NCBI GenBank assembly: GCA_947471745.1
Contig: CANJKZ010000820.1
Location: forward strand, 627,501 to 691,500
Direction: 5' to 3'
Source of the DNA: Closterium sp. Naga37s-1
Lineage: Eukaryota; Streptophyta; Zygnematophyceae; Desmidiales; Closteriaceae
Length of the DNA: 64,000 nucleotides
The notes beneath the pieces were generated by a model that saw only the letters and a list, made by a program, of their open reading frames with translations, was not told where the DNA came from and did not search any database. Below, piece after piece: positions 22,501 to 33,603 of the stretch; within the stretch, counting starts at the first letter, position 1, and each line of letters starts with the position of its first letter. Both the position numbers and the translations under genes were made by a program.

Positions 22501-25303
22501 GGGGATGGGAACGAGAGGCGTGCATTGAGGGGCAAGCATGGCAAGCTGGCGTGGAGCCCGGATGCCATTGCGAGGGACGACCCCAACTTTTATGCCCTCG
22601 GCAACCCCAGCAGTTGTGAGCACTGGGTGCTATAAGGGCTGGGTTAATCACGAGCATGATTAAGATTAAGAGTGGGTCCTGTGGTGGGAATGAGGGGCGT
22701 GTGTTGAGGGGCAAGCATGGCAAGCTGGCGTGGGGGCCAGATGCCATTGTGAGGGACGACCCTAATTTCCACAGCCACGGCATCCCCGGCAGTGGTGAGC
22801 TCAGGGTGCAACAAGGGCTGGTTCGGTGAGCACGGGAGCTGGTTCAGTGGTGGGAATGAGTGAGAGTGACATTTCTTTCCAGGTGACAACGTCCATGCGC
22901 CACCCGACATTGATAAGACTTCATGTCGACTCAAATTTATTTCCTTCCTGCCCCTTCTTCCCCTCTCCCTTCCTCCCCCGCTCCCCTCCCTGAACCTCAC
23001 CCTCCCTCGTGTTCAACCCCAGGCGACATATTCCATGCGGCGCCCAACATCGATCACTCGCAGGACTTTGTGCGGAAGGACATCTGCGAGTGGCTGCGCT
23101 GGCTGCGCGCCGACGTGGGCTACGATGGCTGGCGCCTGGACTTCGCCCGGTGAGAGCAAGAGGGTTTAGGGTTTGTGAGTCGGTGGGCTTTGTGAATGTG
23201 ATGGGAAGTGGATACGTGGGGAGTACTGAACCGACACGTGTATCCCCACGTGTACCGACACTGGCTCCCAAGAAGGTGTAATCCGGATCCGAACGTGCAT
23301 CATCCTGCGAGCATAGCGGCGCGAAGACATGAACTCATAATCTCCTCTCTTTGTGTGTTCCGATCCGAGCACGAATCAATTTCTCGGATCCCGTGTCATT
23401 CTCTTGCAGTGGGTTCTGGGGCGGGTACGTGAAGGAGTACATTGAGGCATCGAGCCCCGCGTTCTGCATTGGGGAGTACTGGGAATGTAGGGCAGTCAGC
23501 GTGAGGGACGCAAGAGGGACCTCGATGTTCATCCCATGAAATTTAAACCCGAATTCCTCTGACTGACCCCTTGTCACCCTGCTCGCAGTGGGTTCTGGGG
23601 CGGGTACGTGAAGGAGTACATTGAGGCATCGAGCCCCGCGTTCTGCATTGGCGAGTACTGGGACAGCCTCAGCTATGAGGGCGGCACCGTCTCCTACAAC
23701 CAGAGTGAGTGCCCTGACTGCCAAGTCAACCCATAAGTCCTCAAGGCGCACTCACTAGCCTTATTAACTAGGTGTGTTCTGTGCACTGTCTGATGCTGTA
23801 CGCCTGCCCCTCCCCTCCCATCCCTGCTTTGATCTCAGACGCGCACAGGCAGCGCATCATCAACTGGATCAACGCCACTGGAGGCACCTCCTCTGCTTTT
23901 GACGTCACCACCAAGGTGTGTTGATACCTGCTGTGTTTTTTTGCTTGCATGACAGCGTGAGTTTTTCGCAAGACCGTAGTAAGTGTGGGATGGTGCCCTC
24001 TCCTCCTCCCTCCCCTGCCCTGCCCACCTTCCTCCTTTCCTTCCCCGCCCCCCTGCTCCGGTCGTACCTCCCCCGCTTGCCATCCTGGTTGAACTCATAG
24101 AAGTCGCAAGTCAAAGTCGCAAGTCAAACCCTGATCCGTACATTAATGATCCATCCAGACAACTCTGCTTCTCCCAAGTAGACCCCCCTCTCCTGTCCCC
24201 TGGCGTACCTCTCCTCCCTCGCTCCTCTCCTCCTTGACAGGGCATCCTGCATGCAGCACTGCACAACGAGTATTGGCGGCTGATTGACCCACAGGGCAAG
24301 CCCCCGGGCGTCATGGGGTGGTGGCCGTCTCGAGCCGTCACCTTCCTTGAGAACCACGACACTGGCTCCACTCAGGTACCTGCGCCTCTTCCCTTGTGAT
24401 AGGAAGGGTGTTTCCTCCATGGCAGAAGCATTTCCCTGGCACATGGTCTATGTTCTCTCATGCTCGTGCATGCTATCTTGTTGGAACCTGTTGTGATTCC
24501 CTGATGGCGACTCTGGGCGAAGGCCCTGACACATAATGTCGAAGAAATTCATATCTTTACCGAATCTGTATCAATGTTTGTTCCTGTTTTACTCGGGTGA
24601 AACTCACCTTTCACTTTTCCCCATTCTCCTCTCCCTACCTCGTGTTCTGCCTGCAGGGCCACTGGCCCTTCCCACGCGAGAAGCTCCTGCAGGGATACGC
24701 CTACATCCTCTCCCATCCCGGCACGGTAAGCCACCTATGAATAGCTTGAGACACTTCAAAAGTGCACCTCGTCCTCTCAAATGTCGCCACATTACGCCAA
24801 GCCACCTGTTGATGCAAGTGCAAGCTCGGGTGTGCACGGCACCTATTTCATCCGACATTAGTTTCATCAGACATAGAGATTCTAGCTGATTTGCTGACAG
24901 TGACTGTCCGATCCAAAGCCCAGCGCCACATTTGTCCCTGCATACACTCACATGTCATGGGGCACTTTCACCCATACCCACGTGTCTGGTTTCCCTGTTG
25001 CCTTTGCCCCCAATGCCCCTGCAGCCGGTTGTGTTTTACGATCACCTGTACGAGTTTGGCATCCATGATCAAATCGCCGAGCTGATTGCCGCCCGGAAGC
25101 ATGCAGGTGTGCACTGCCGATCGCCAGTGAAGATTTTCCACGCAGTTGCGCAGGGGTATGTGGCGCAGGTCGGGGATAACCTGGTGGTCAAGCTCGGCCA
25201 CTTTGACTGGAACCCATCCCGCCAGAACGATCTGATGGGGCGGTGGGAGAAGCTTGTCGACAAGGGGAATGATTACATTCTCTGGGAGAAAACGGGTTCG
25301 TGA
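13551..25303 (+). CDS. AMY3: Plastid-type alpha-amylase with N-terminal coiled coil (AMY3-like catalytic domain)
   Basis: Eighteen phase-consistent exons: 13551-13930, 14291-14312, 14500-15097, 15271-15497, 15702-15839, 16082-16300, 17072-17404, 17964-18111, 18939-18970, 19344-19476, 19691-19788, 22098-22248, 23023-23149, 23589-23704, 23839-23915, 24241-24375, 24657-24725, 25025-25303. The product is about 1093 residues. Residues 1-130 are Ser/Ala/Arg-rich, like a plastid transit peptide. Then follow an Ala/Glu coiled coil (about 170-525) and a conserved linker with RPEWLQRK and LPSLPVS. The GH13 alpha-amylase begins at QAFNWESN and has DVVLNHR, DGWRLDF (nucleophile Asp), GEYWDS (acid Glu) and ENHDTGSTQ, so the catalytic triad is intact. 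It should cleave alpha-1,4 bonds in starch, probably in the plastid. Arabidopsis AMY3 carries CBM45 starch-binding modules where this protein has a coiled coil. Exon 2 has only 22 nt. Introns are full of decayed exon copies. Confidence 0.87.
14142..14170 (+). repeat. (TTCC)n microsatellite in amylase intron 1
   Basis: A short run of the tetranucleotide CCTT lies inside intron 1. Confidence 0.9.
16409..16610 (+). repeat. Two decayed copies of the 3' end of amylase exon 6
   Basis: 16409-16469 and 16551-16610 repeat the last 60 or so bases of exon 6 (GGAGGAGAGCACGAGGAAG to the CTG before the donor), each followed by GTGA. The second has substitutions that create a stop. They lie in the intron downstream of the real exon end at 16300. 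Confidence 0.85.
16690..16709. repeat. 20-bp perfect palindrome flanked by direct repeats
   Basis: CTTTTGAGGCGCCTCAAAAG is its own reverse complement. It is flanked by TTCTGACAGGCGG on the left and TTCTGACAGGGGG on the right, a 13-bp direct repeat with one mismatch. It lies between the exon 6 copies and the first exon 7 copy. Confidence 0.93.
16809..17022 (+). repeat. Upstream copy of amylase exon 7 (5' two thirds)
   Basis: It is closely similar to exon 7 (start 17072), preceded by its own acceptor CCTGTCAG, and encodes the same [10 protein letters not shown] and [10 protein letters not shown] text. It then runs into a stop (about 17020) without the downstream LPSLPVS segment or a good donor. 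It could be an alternative exon only if an unseen donor is used; I read it as a relic. Confidence 0.85.
17457..17516 (+). repeat. Downstream copy of the 3' end of amylase exon 7
   Basis: It repeats the last 60 bases of exon 7 (CTGCAGCTGCCCACGCCTG to CACAAG) with the same donor GTGAG. It lies about 110 bp after the real exon end. Confidence 0.9.
17636..17897 (+). repeat. Two upstream copies of amylase exon 8 (5' part)
   Basis: 17636-17716 and 17817-17897 each repeat the first 81 bases of exon 8 ([13 protein letters not shown]...EEKRKEL) after an acceptor CAG. Both lose similarity exactly after KEL. The complete copy is 17964-18111, which continues ERALQRKAP and has a donor. Confidence 0.9.
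18366..18650 (+). repeat. (CCCT)n microsatellite in amylase intron 8
   Basis: A pyrimidine-only stretch, almost pure CCCT from about 18488 to 18594, lies within intron 8. Confidence 0.95.
19211..19265 (+). repeat. Upstream decayed copy of amylase exon 10 start
   Basis: It is preceded by ATGCTGCAG and aligns base for base with the first 55 bases of exon 10. TGG codons have become TAG and TGA, so it cannot be coding. The functional copy starts at 19344. Confidence 0.8.
19578..19626 (+). repeat. Downstream decayed copy of amylase exon 10 middle
   Basis: GCCCCCCAGAGCTGCTGACC repeats the exon 10 segment at 19396-19416. It is followed by a small internal duplication of GGTTACCT and by TGGCATCAC. 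Confidence 0.65.
19809..21380 (+). repeat. 14-bp minisatellite, about 112 copies, in amylase intron 11
   Basis: The unit is CCTTCCCACTAGTG or CCTTCCCACGAGTG, differing at one T/G position, with rare CCTCTAG variants. It starts 20 bp after the exon 11 donor. Copies are almost free of other changes, so the array is young or homogenised. The rare CTCTAG variants at 19971, 20181 and 20853 are 210 bp (15 units) and 672 bp (48 units) apart, which points to block duplication inside the array. Confidence 0.97.
21433..21495 (+). repeat. Downstream copy of amylase exon 11 3' end
   Basis: It repeats the last 63 bases of exon 11 (TGCTACGGCACCAAGGAGC onward) and its GTACGTG donor, with few changes. The minisatellite sits between the real exon and this copy. 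Confidence 0.9.
21698..22000 (+). repeat. Three upstream copies of amylase exon 12 start
   Basis: Starts at 21698, 21828 and 21949 each repeat the first 50 or so bases of exon 12 (GTGCTGGGAGACGTGGTGCT..AAGCAGAG) and then diverge into pyrimidine-rich intron text. The copy nearest the real exon (22098) is the best preserved, with its own CAG acceptor. Confidence 0.9.
22368..22795 (+). repeat. Three downstream copies of amylase exon 12 end
   Basis: About 22368-22443, 22540-22615 and 22719-22795 repeat the last 75 bases of exon 12 (GGCAAGCTGGCGTGGGGCC to CCCAGCAGTG), two of them with the GTGAGC donor. GGTGGGAATGAG spacers between them are also repeated. The set is a tandem array with a unit of about 170-180 bp. 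Confidence 0.9.
22883..22918 (+). repeat. Upstream decayed copy of amylase exon 13 start
   Basis: After TTTCCAG, GTGACAACGTCCATGCGCC aligns with exon 13 at 23023 (GCGACATATTCCATGCGGC). It loses similarity after about 36 bases. Confidence 0.75.
23410..23486 (+). repeat. Upstream copy of amylase exon 14
   Basis: It is nearly identical to the first 77 bases of exon 14 (23589) including the acceptor, but ends in TGGGAATGTAGGG instead of TGGGACAGCC and has no donor. It encodes the catalytic-acid motif GEYW, so a splice into it would need a further exon to make a working enzyme. Confidence 0.92.
24744..24764. repeat. Degenerate member of the dispersed palindrome
   Basis: AGCTTGAGACACTTCAAAAGT resembles TTTTGAGACGTCTCAAAA with a few changes. 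AAGCCACCT occurs on both sides (24728 and 24798). It lies just after the exon 17 donor. Confidence 0.45.
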
Positions 25304-25950
25304 GCAGATGAATCAGGGCTTGGGTTCCGGAGGACAAGATGTGAAAGTATTGTAGCCTGAAGATGCTTGACGAAGCAACAAGTTTCTGTTCTTCAGTATG
25401 AATTAACAATCCATTGGGTATGACTATTTGTGGTTGTTGGGAATGTCTAATGTTGTGTATGACTAATGGGTTGAACATGCCACAACCATGTCATAATAGT
25501 CTGTCCTCTTGAGTGCGGACTACCCTATCACGGGTACGAAAGATGCACTTGATTGGATATCGTGTGGGACCAGCCGAGTCTCTTTCACCAATCCGTGTTC
25601 TCCAGAGCCATTTCGTGATTGTAATTGGCCCATCATTTCCACGTGGGGGCTGATGCAAGGAGAAGCTGTGGCGAGACACATGGCCAAACATCGCTGCCTG
25701 TTCTCTTCCACAAGCCCACACCAACCGACCATGTGCTTTCATTTCTTCATTCCAGTGAAGTGGACACATCAAGGAGCACGACATTCATCGAGAAGTTAGC
25801 ATGGCGTCTCCAGACATCACACTTCAGTTACCTCCCCTAATTCTAAAAGCTGGCTAGTGGGATTGGAGTTAATGCTTGCTGTCGACTGTAATTACTTGCC
25901 TGACTGATCGCGTCGCAGCAGATTTGGAGTTCCGACAACCAGCCTTGCTC
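25304..25950. other. Intergenic between amylase and transporter genes
   Basis: It holds the amylase 3' flank and the transporter 5' flank. No repeats and no recognisable frame. GC content is visibly lower than in the genes on either side. Confidence 0.5.
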
Positions 25951-27917
25951 ATGGCGTAAGAATACACGATTGTCGAACTTAGTCGGACTTACCGTCTGTG
26001 TCTAAGGCAGGCTTCTTGTTTGCGAAACAGGTCACCTATTGAAAAGACAGAGAATGGTCGAGGTTCGTTACCAAACGAAAGCACCCCTTTGTTGCCAGCT
26101 AAGGCACAAGATATCCCAATTCACGCCTCGCTTGACCAGAATGGAGAATTTGAAGGGATTTCTCATGGACATCCCGGAAGCACCCTGGGATCTGCCATAT
26201 TTAACCTCTCCAACACCATCATTGGTGCCGGGATCATGGGACTTCCAGCGACCATAAAGGTTCTCACTGGCCTGTGACGAAATTCACGATCAGATTATAG
26301 TTTGGCCAGGCAATTTCAACAATTTAGCTGGTTGGCTGACTTTGTCAAACCCGTGAATGGCAGGTCCTGGGAATTCCTCTTGGTCTGACAGTGCTGGCCA
26401 TAATGGGAGCGGTGAATGAATACTCACTCCAGCGGCTTCTCAGAAGCACAACTGCAGCTAAAGCGTGGTCCTTTGGTGATCTAATGGCTGCTACGTATGG
26501 AAGAGTTGGAAGATTTTTGCTCCGAACGAGCATCTTTGTCAATAACACAGGCATCCTCGTCATCTACCTTGTCATCATAGGTCCGCAACTTTTTCAAGTC
26601 AGAATTTCTTGTTAGTTGCTTATTCTCTCGTCATTATCCTTACAAATATATTGTCTCTTCGCCTTTCACTATCCCTTGGTCAGGGGATGTACTGTCTGGT
26701 TCGGACGGCGCAGATGGAGAGCACTACTCAGGGTTACTCGAGGAGTGGGCTGGAGGTTCCACATGGTGGAACAGCCGTCTCACTGTGCTCCTTGCCTCAA
26801 TTGTCACTGTTATCGGGCCTCTTGCCGCCCTTCCTGACATAGGTTTGTCCAGTTTGACTCATCTCAGAGACACTCAGGAATCAGTAGGATCGTTGTTCTT
26901 GTTCGTGCAACTCACTATGCACCCCCCCAAATTGACCTGCAGACTCCCTCTGGTTCACATCAGGACTGTCAGTCCTGCTAGCAGTTGCTTTTGTCATCAT
27001 CACCATCCTCATTACTTTGTACAAGCTAGTTGAAGGGACCATTGATTGGTCTGGAGTGCACTGGTTTCCTCAGCTGAACACATCGCAGGACTACTGGCAC
27101 CTCCTCTCTGTCATCCCCACCATGGCTACGGCCTTCACATGCCACTACAACAGTGAGGGTCCCTCTTCAATGTTTTTTTTTTTCGTTCTCAATCCAATTG
27201 GGTCTAACGTTTGTTGATCTCTCCTCTGCTCAGTGCATCCTATTCTGGTGGAGCTAAAGCCACCTCGAGAAGAGAAGATGCAGAATGCGATACAGAAAAC
27301 ATTTTTTGTTTGCACGAGTGTATACACTGTGACAGCTCTTTTTGGTTACCTCCTTTTCGGTGAAGCGACCTATGCTGACGTCCTTGCAAACTTCGACTCT
27401 GACCTTGGGATTCCTGGAAGCCGCTACTTGAATGACATTGTCCGGCTATTTTATGCGCTTCACCTGATGCTGGTTTTCCCTGTGATTCACTTCTCGCTCC
27501 GGTCCACAGTTGGATTCGTGCTGTTTCCACATTCAGTACCTCTCAAGCATGATCTTTGTGGATATATCTTCACCACGGTTTTGCTGTTAGGGACCATTCT
27601 GGCAGCTTCTCTTTATGTCCCTGGGATTCAGTCAGCATTTGAGCTAGCAGGCTCAACAGGAGCAGCCACCATTGCTTTCTGTCTCCCTGGGATGGTGGCA
27701 CTAAGGTATGTCTTGGTGATGACTTCCACATTCCACACTGCTGCCATTCTGATTCTCTTTTGGCTGATGCAACATCTTCTGTTGTTGGTGCAGTGAGAGA
27801 GCCGGGGGCTTGACAGCTCCAGCCACCCAAAGAGCTGCCGCATGGTTTTTGCTGCTCTTAGGACTCGGAGTGTGTTTTTCGGGCCTCGCCGACAGCATTC
27901 ATACGTTCTTACAATAG
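25951..27917 (+). CDS. AVT6: AVT6/SLC38-like amino-acid transporter
   Basis: Seven exons join in phase: 25951-25955, 26031-26259, 26364-26580, 26684-26842, 26943-27152, 27234-27705, 27794-27917, giving about 471 residues. The first coding exon is only ATGGC. After a hydrophilic N-terminus (to about residue 50), GSAIFNLSNTIIGAGIMGLP is the conserved first membrane helix of the AAAP (amino acid/auxin permease) family. About ten more hydrophobic segments follow, ending in WFLLLLGLGVCFSG. YGRVGRFLL and FTCHYNMHPILVEL also match SLC38/AVT6 proteins. AVT6 members export amino acids from the vacuole; the substrate and membrane are inferred. Donors after exons 2 and 3 (GTTCTC, GTCCGC) are weak but needed for the frame. 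Introns are 75-105 bp and free of exon copies, unlike the neighbouring gene. Confidence 0.87.
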
Positions 27918-29225
27918 CGTCTTACATTCTCCGAACACAGATCAATATTATCTCATGCCTGACTCTTTTGTCAGTTGCAATACAGTGACTCCACATTTTG
28001 ATGACTCTGAAAGCACATCCACACAAAATCTCCTTTCCAATCCATCTGCTATGGGTAAAGATGAAGAGGGGGAACTTGAGTGCCGGCTGATCTGCTGATG
28101 ACCAATTGCAGTGAGCAGAACAGCTGATGGCTTGGCACTGGCTAGCAACCAGGCACCATATGGCTTCAACGATCTGTGCACTGACCTGGCGCACATGAGT
28201 CAAGGATATAACCAGCAGACATAAGAGATGGTTAATGGACTATGGTGCAGTGGAATGAAGAAAATTGAATGTGTAGGCAGGAATGCCCGTCTATCCAGGT
28301 AGCTTACCTGGCAAGGGATGTCACGCCATCACTTCTCTCAGCTTCTGTCCAAAGCACAAGTTGAAGTGGCATGACCATTTGTTTCTCTGAAGGTGCCGCC
28401 TCCATGAGCTCACACAAAAGTGGTTGTAACTTGCACTCCTGGAACAAGAATGGCCAGCAGAACGGCTATGTAAGCATTGTACTTGACTTCCTGTTTGTCT
28501 GTTGTGCAGAGAACGGATGTACCAGAGTAGGTATCTGCTCTACATAGCAAAGGTACACTTTTACTCCCCGACTACCTACCTTAGAAGGTGGCTGGCACAG
28601 CAGAGCATCCAAGGTATACTTGCATGCTTGCTCTTGCTAGGTTGTGATCACTGTACTGCTTGTGTTTTTATAACTCTGCATGTGAATTGGCCTTGTGGCC
28701 GCTTGCTTGTGCTCAGACTGCGTGGTGATCTTGAGATCCACCCTGAGCTTTGCTTTGCTTTGTTTTCTTGCTTGACTGGTCTTGTGACCGTTGGTTGTTC
28801 TTGCTATCCCCCACTTTGCCTATGGCGGTGTGTCAAACTGTGTTTGTATGTCTGTAGGCTGTAGTGGGGGTAGCCTCTACTGAGTAGAACACTTTAGGGT
28901 TAGAAACTACCGTACTTGTACTCATCCATCCTTTCTAGTCACTCATTCCTGCACACTATTCTGACACGACCGGGGCAGCAGGGTCGACGGGGCGAGCTGC
29001 ATGTGGGCAAGCGGTGGGCCCATGGCGAGAGAAAGGAAAATAGGTCCTAAGGACGGACCTGCACAGGATACCATGTTAATTACTTATTTCTTACCCCTAT
29101 ATCCACCACCCCTGTCAGCAACAAAAAGAAAACATGAAGCTCAGTCAGCAAACCGTCATACAGACATTCAGAACGGAGAGCACTGAATCGGCAGAAAAAC
29201 CTCGTTCATAAGCATCATTCCATAC
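27918..29225. other. Intergenic, no gene recognised
   Basis: Short frames here show no family resemblance. The region has ordinary base composition and no tandem arrays. Confidence 0.45.
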
Positions 29226-29659
29226 CCCGGAATGGCAGGCATCGTGCATCAGCAACCATGCGGTCAACTGGATGGGCGGCGAACTCAGGATGGGAGGCAT
29301 GGAGTCGAGACATGGAGGCCATCACGCCAGCGTCCACGTCCGTGCTGATCACATGTAGGCCCCTCTCTGCCATGCGCATGCTCCACTCTGAATTGCCGCT
29401 GCCTATCTCCACTACCACCAGCGGTGCCACTGCTGTTGCTGCCCTTGCCTCCGTCTCAACCTCTGCAGATCTGGATGCTGCCTCTGCTGCTGATGATGCT
29501 GCTGACACTGCTGGTACCGAAGATGACGCATCTATAAATAGGGGGTTTCCCTTTTGGCAAGTGTTGTCCAGCTCCTGTAATTCCCTCCCTTTCCTGACTT
29601 CTTTTGAACAGAGAGGCACGATGTGCGACTGCCAGAAGGACTCGAAGTCAACATCGTAC
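29226..29659 (-). pseudogene. Orphan exon of a class I SAM-dependent methyltransferase
   Basis: The minus frame reads YDVDFESFWQSHIVPL, then an Ala/Ser-rich insert, then VVVEIGSGNSEWSMRMAERG (motif I, the SAM-binding glycine loop), VISTDVD (motif II acidic residue) and VADARCLPF (motif post-II). It begins after a CAG acceptor (29660 side) and could end at a GT donor (29225-29224), or run to a stop at 29215. No exon encoding the rest of the Rossmann fold or an N-terminus is visible on either side, so I read it as a gene fragment. A small METTL-type protein is the nearest guess; the substrate cannot be told. Confidence 0.5.
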
Positions 29660-30886
29660 CTGAGTATTTTGAAAAAGGGTTTGACAGGTTGATGGTTTTT
29701 GATGGGATGCGGATGTGAGACTGGACTTCAGGAAACCGCATGTGCGTCATGTCAGGCAAGACTAAAGTACTTCAGAATGTGTTGTACAGATAACAAATGT
29801 GTCGTACACACATTCGTCGGGTTATGACGTCCGAGTCAGTGTCAAAAAGCCCTTCAAGAAACCCCCCCGTGTCGTCAAGTGCAGGATTTTCTCCCACGTC
29901 TGCCATTGTGAGCTACCGCGACCAATCTCAGACTAAGCATGGCGAGGATGACGGGCATAATGTAGCTTGGGGGTGTTGAGGGCGAACGAGAATTGGACTC
30001 GATATGGAAAACGCAACGAGCAATTCAAGCTGTTGCACCTTGATGTTGTTCACTTTGGTTACATATAACCGCTTTATTTTCAGTTCGAGTCTTCACTTTG
30101 CTTTCCCGAGGTTGGCTTGCAACGTGGCAGGTTTGTGTGGCCCCAGTTCCTCCATTCCACATCCGTCGTTCCCTCTCCCTATTCGCACGCGAAAGTCCAC
30201 GCTTCTTGGAACCCTTCGCCAACCGTCTCAATTGTCACAGCGACTGTCGTAAAACCTCGAGCTCTCCAGTAACCACTACCCACCATCTACGTCCAGTTTC
30301 CAGCTACTCCTCGGCAAACGAAGTGTCTCACAGGTCGCAAATCTTCGTCGAGATGAACCCTCAGCAGCAAGCCAGTAGGTGTTCGTCGCACCTATCTTTC
30401 CTTCTCCCCCACCCTTCCCACCCCAACACTGTTCATCTCTTTGGTCTTTTGTATCTCCTCCTACCACTCCCGTTTCCTCTTTTCACTGCTGCCGTTGCGG
30501 ATGACTGGAGCTTGGCCATGTCTGATCCATGGTCACTTCACAGATGAATGATTACACTAAACTTCACTTATCTTAGTGGCTGAAGGAAGTTACGTTATAA
30601 GGCGGCTGCGGATCTCATTCCTTATTTGGATGTTTGGGTTTCTTCGCTTCCAGTTCTGTAGGGTAGCACATGCGTTACGGGTGCTGGTGTGGTTGCAGAG
30701 GTGGTTCGAAAGCCCGTTTGTCATACGAGGGATAAGTAGGTCTTATAGATAACACGTCGCCGCTCTCCGCCTCATCTCGAAGCTACCGAATACGGAGCTT
30801 ATGCAAGTTCTTCCCTAATTAGCCGACTTCTTTTTTATTCCTGAACTCGGCGATTTTGTGCGACATTCGCGAAGTCGATTGACACC
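29660..30886. other. Intergenic, 5' flank of the nucleotidyltransferase gene
   Basis: No conserved frame. A short ATG frame at 30353 (MNPQQQAS) lies in a possible 5' leader and cannot be linked to any family. Confidence 0.4.
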
Positions 30887-33565
30887 ATGGTTGACGACAG
30901 TCAAGTTCCCTCGTACGTAGCGGGAACGATGTCAAACGGAATCTCATCCGCAGAAGGATCTCCAAGCTCAGATCGCGGAGGTTCGTCGGATTCCGTCGTC
31001 AGATGGCCAATAGCAGAAGCCCGCGTGGCTGATCTGATCTCCCAGATTCAACCCACAACAAGAGCAGAGGAAAGACGGCTGGCCGTTTCCGAATACGTCA
31101 CGAGGCTTATCTCACGTTGCTTCGAGTGCCAGGTAGCTCTTCAGTCATTGTGATATTCTTTACTGTCACCAAACGCTGCAGATCAGTGTTAGGGTTATCT
31201 AATTCGGCCTTTCTTCCTCCGCGTAGGTGTTTATGTTCGGGTCAGTGCCTCTGAAGACTTATCTTCCTGACGGCGATATTGACTTAACCGCATTTTCCCG
31301 GGGTCCAACCGTGAAGGACGCGTGGGTCCACGACGTTCAAGCGATCCTGGAACGCGAAGAGCGGAACGCAGATGCTCTTTTCCAAGTGAAAGAAGTTCAA
31401 TACATCCACGCGGAGGTACTTATTCCCACGACCTCTAGATGATATTACTGTTTACCAGCACACTGTTGAAAGGTTTTAGATACGATGAATTCCTTTCGTG
31501 TCTACGAAATATGTATGATTCAATTTGGGTGATTTTTTCCCCTCGTGCTATTTCGCAGGTCAAGCTGATCAAGTGTCTCGTGCAGAACATTGTGGTTGAT
31601 ATCTCCTTCAACCAGCTAGGGGGCCTATGCACGCTCGGGTTTCTAGAAGAGGTGTATACCTAAGCCGTTCCCCTCGCACGCACATGCGATTTTCACAACG
31701 ATTCTTTGTTGACAGAATGGGCCGGTACTTAGCAGCATTCCTCGTTGCGTGATGTCGGTTCAGGTGGACGCTCTGATTGGCCGGAACCACATTTTCAAGC
31801 GGAGCATTATCCTGGTGAAGGCCTGGTGTTACTACGAGAGTCGAATTTTAGGGGCCCACCACGGGCTCATCTCCACATACGGCCTGGAGACCCTCGTTCT
31901 GTACATTTTCCACGTGTTCCATAAGGAGCTGCACAGTCCGTTGCACGTAAGTCTTTTGAGTTTGAAGTGTTTTCCTGCTCTTTTTCCGTCACTTCCTTTC
32001 GTGTTCATTTGACCCTTTCCTGCAAATGGTAGTTTTTCTTTGTTCAGTGACATTTGAAAACATTTGTGTTTGATATTGTTGCAGGTGCTTGTCAAGTTTC
32101 TGGAGGTATTCAGCAAGTTTGACTGGGAGCAGTTTTGCCTCAGCCTCAAAGGCCCCGTTCCTCTCTCGTCTCTACCCACCATGCTCGGTACGTCCCTGTG
32201 CACTGCCCCGTCCTCCTCATCCCGCTCCGTTCTCTAAACAAGAAATCCTGCATACTTGTCATGGAAACCCTAATTCACTGAAATCTACACACGTGCTGAA
32301 ATTTCTCCAGTGGAGCCTTACACTGATTTCAATATTTCGATTCTTGTGTGCAGCTGAGAGGCCTGGTGGAGTAGAGGACCTGCTCCTCACAGACGAGTTT
32401 CTGGCAGAATGCTATGCCAAGTACTCACTGGCTCCCATGGTCCAGAAGCGGCCGTTCATGGTCAAGTTCCTGAACATCATTGACCCTCTCCTGGACAATA
32501 ATAACCTCGGCCGCAGCGTCAGCAAAGGTATGCCTTGCTCATGCATACTTCTCCAGTTCGCCTCCCTTACGTTTGAGTTTGTCGCACACGCTACTCGCGT
32601 CCTTTTTCTATGCTTCTCTAGGATCAGTTTGCGTGCACAATGCTTGCAACACAATGCCGTGCGGGCATTCACAACCTCCTCAATCCGTCCATGTCTCCTC
32701 CTCGCGGCCCCCCTCGCCTCGTCCCTCCAGCCAACTTCTTCCGCATCAGGAGCGCACTGGCGTACGGCTCGCGCAAGCTGAACGCGGCGCTGAACGGCCC
32801 GGAGGAGCTGGTGGCTCTGGAGGTGGACCGGTTCTTCCGCAACACGTGGGTCCGCAACGCCTCTGGTTCCCGCCCAGACGGCTCCAACCACGAGTTCGTC
32901 CTCCAGCACATGCCCCGCCGCTTGCCGCTCTTCGCCCAGCCCATGCCGCCCCCGGTGCAACCCGGAGGCGTGGCACCCGCAGTTGCAAGCGCGGCAGCAG
33001 GTGCAGGAGTAGGGGCAGGAGCAGGAGCAGGGGCGGGGACTGGTGTTTATGCTGTTAGGCCGGTCGTGGGTGTTGGTGGGGGGTACCGGGGGCAAGTGAA
33101 CGCAGCAGCGGCTCATGAGAACAAGCCTCCGGGGGAGGGGGATGTTATGCGGGCGCCGTACTCCCATGGGGGGCAGCATGGCGTGGTGATGAACGGAAAC
33201 ATTGCCGGGCATGTTCCTGGGAACGTGGCTGGGAACATGGGTGGGAACATGGGGAGGCGGCAGCAGGTGCAGGCGTCGGATGGGCCCCACCGGGTGCCAT
33301 ATGGGGGAGGTCATACCTGGATCCCTGCTCCTCTGTTCCCTGTGCCTGCTAATGTGGCGCATGTTCCCAGTGCAAGAGCTTCCCCTCCCATGGCTGGTGG
33401 CCCGAGACACGTGCAGCTGGCTCAGCAGCAGCAACAGCAACACCATCAGGCTCAGCAGCAGCAGCTGCAGCAGCAGCAGCAGCAACAGCACCACCACCAA
33501 CAGTCGCAGCAGCAACAGCAGCAACGACAATACCTACAGGCACACCATCAGCAGCAACAGCAATC

Positions 33566-33603
<38 letters not shown>

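Noticed and set aside
32622..32730. Earlier acceptor (TTCTCTAG at 32621) for nucleotidyltransferase exon 7
   Set aside because: It gives the wrong frame; the acceptor at 32730 joins VSK to ANFFRIRSALAYG as the family requires.
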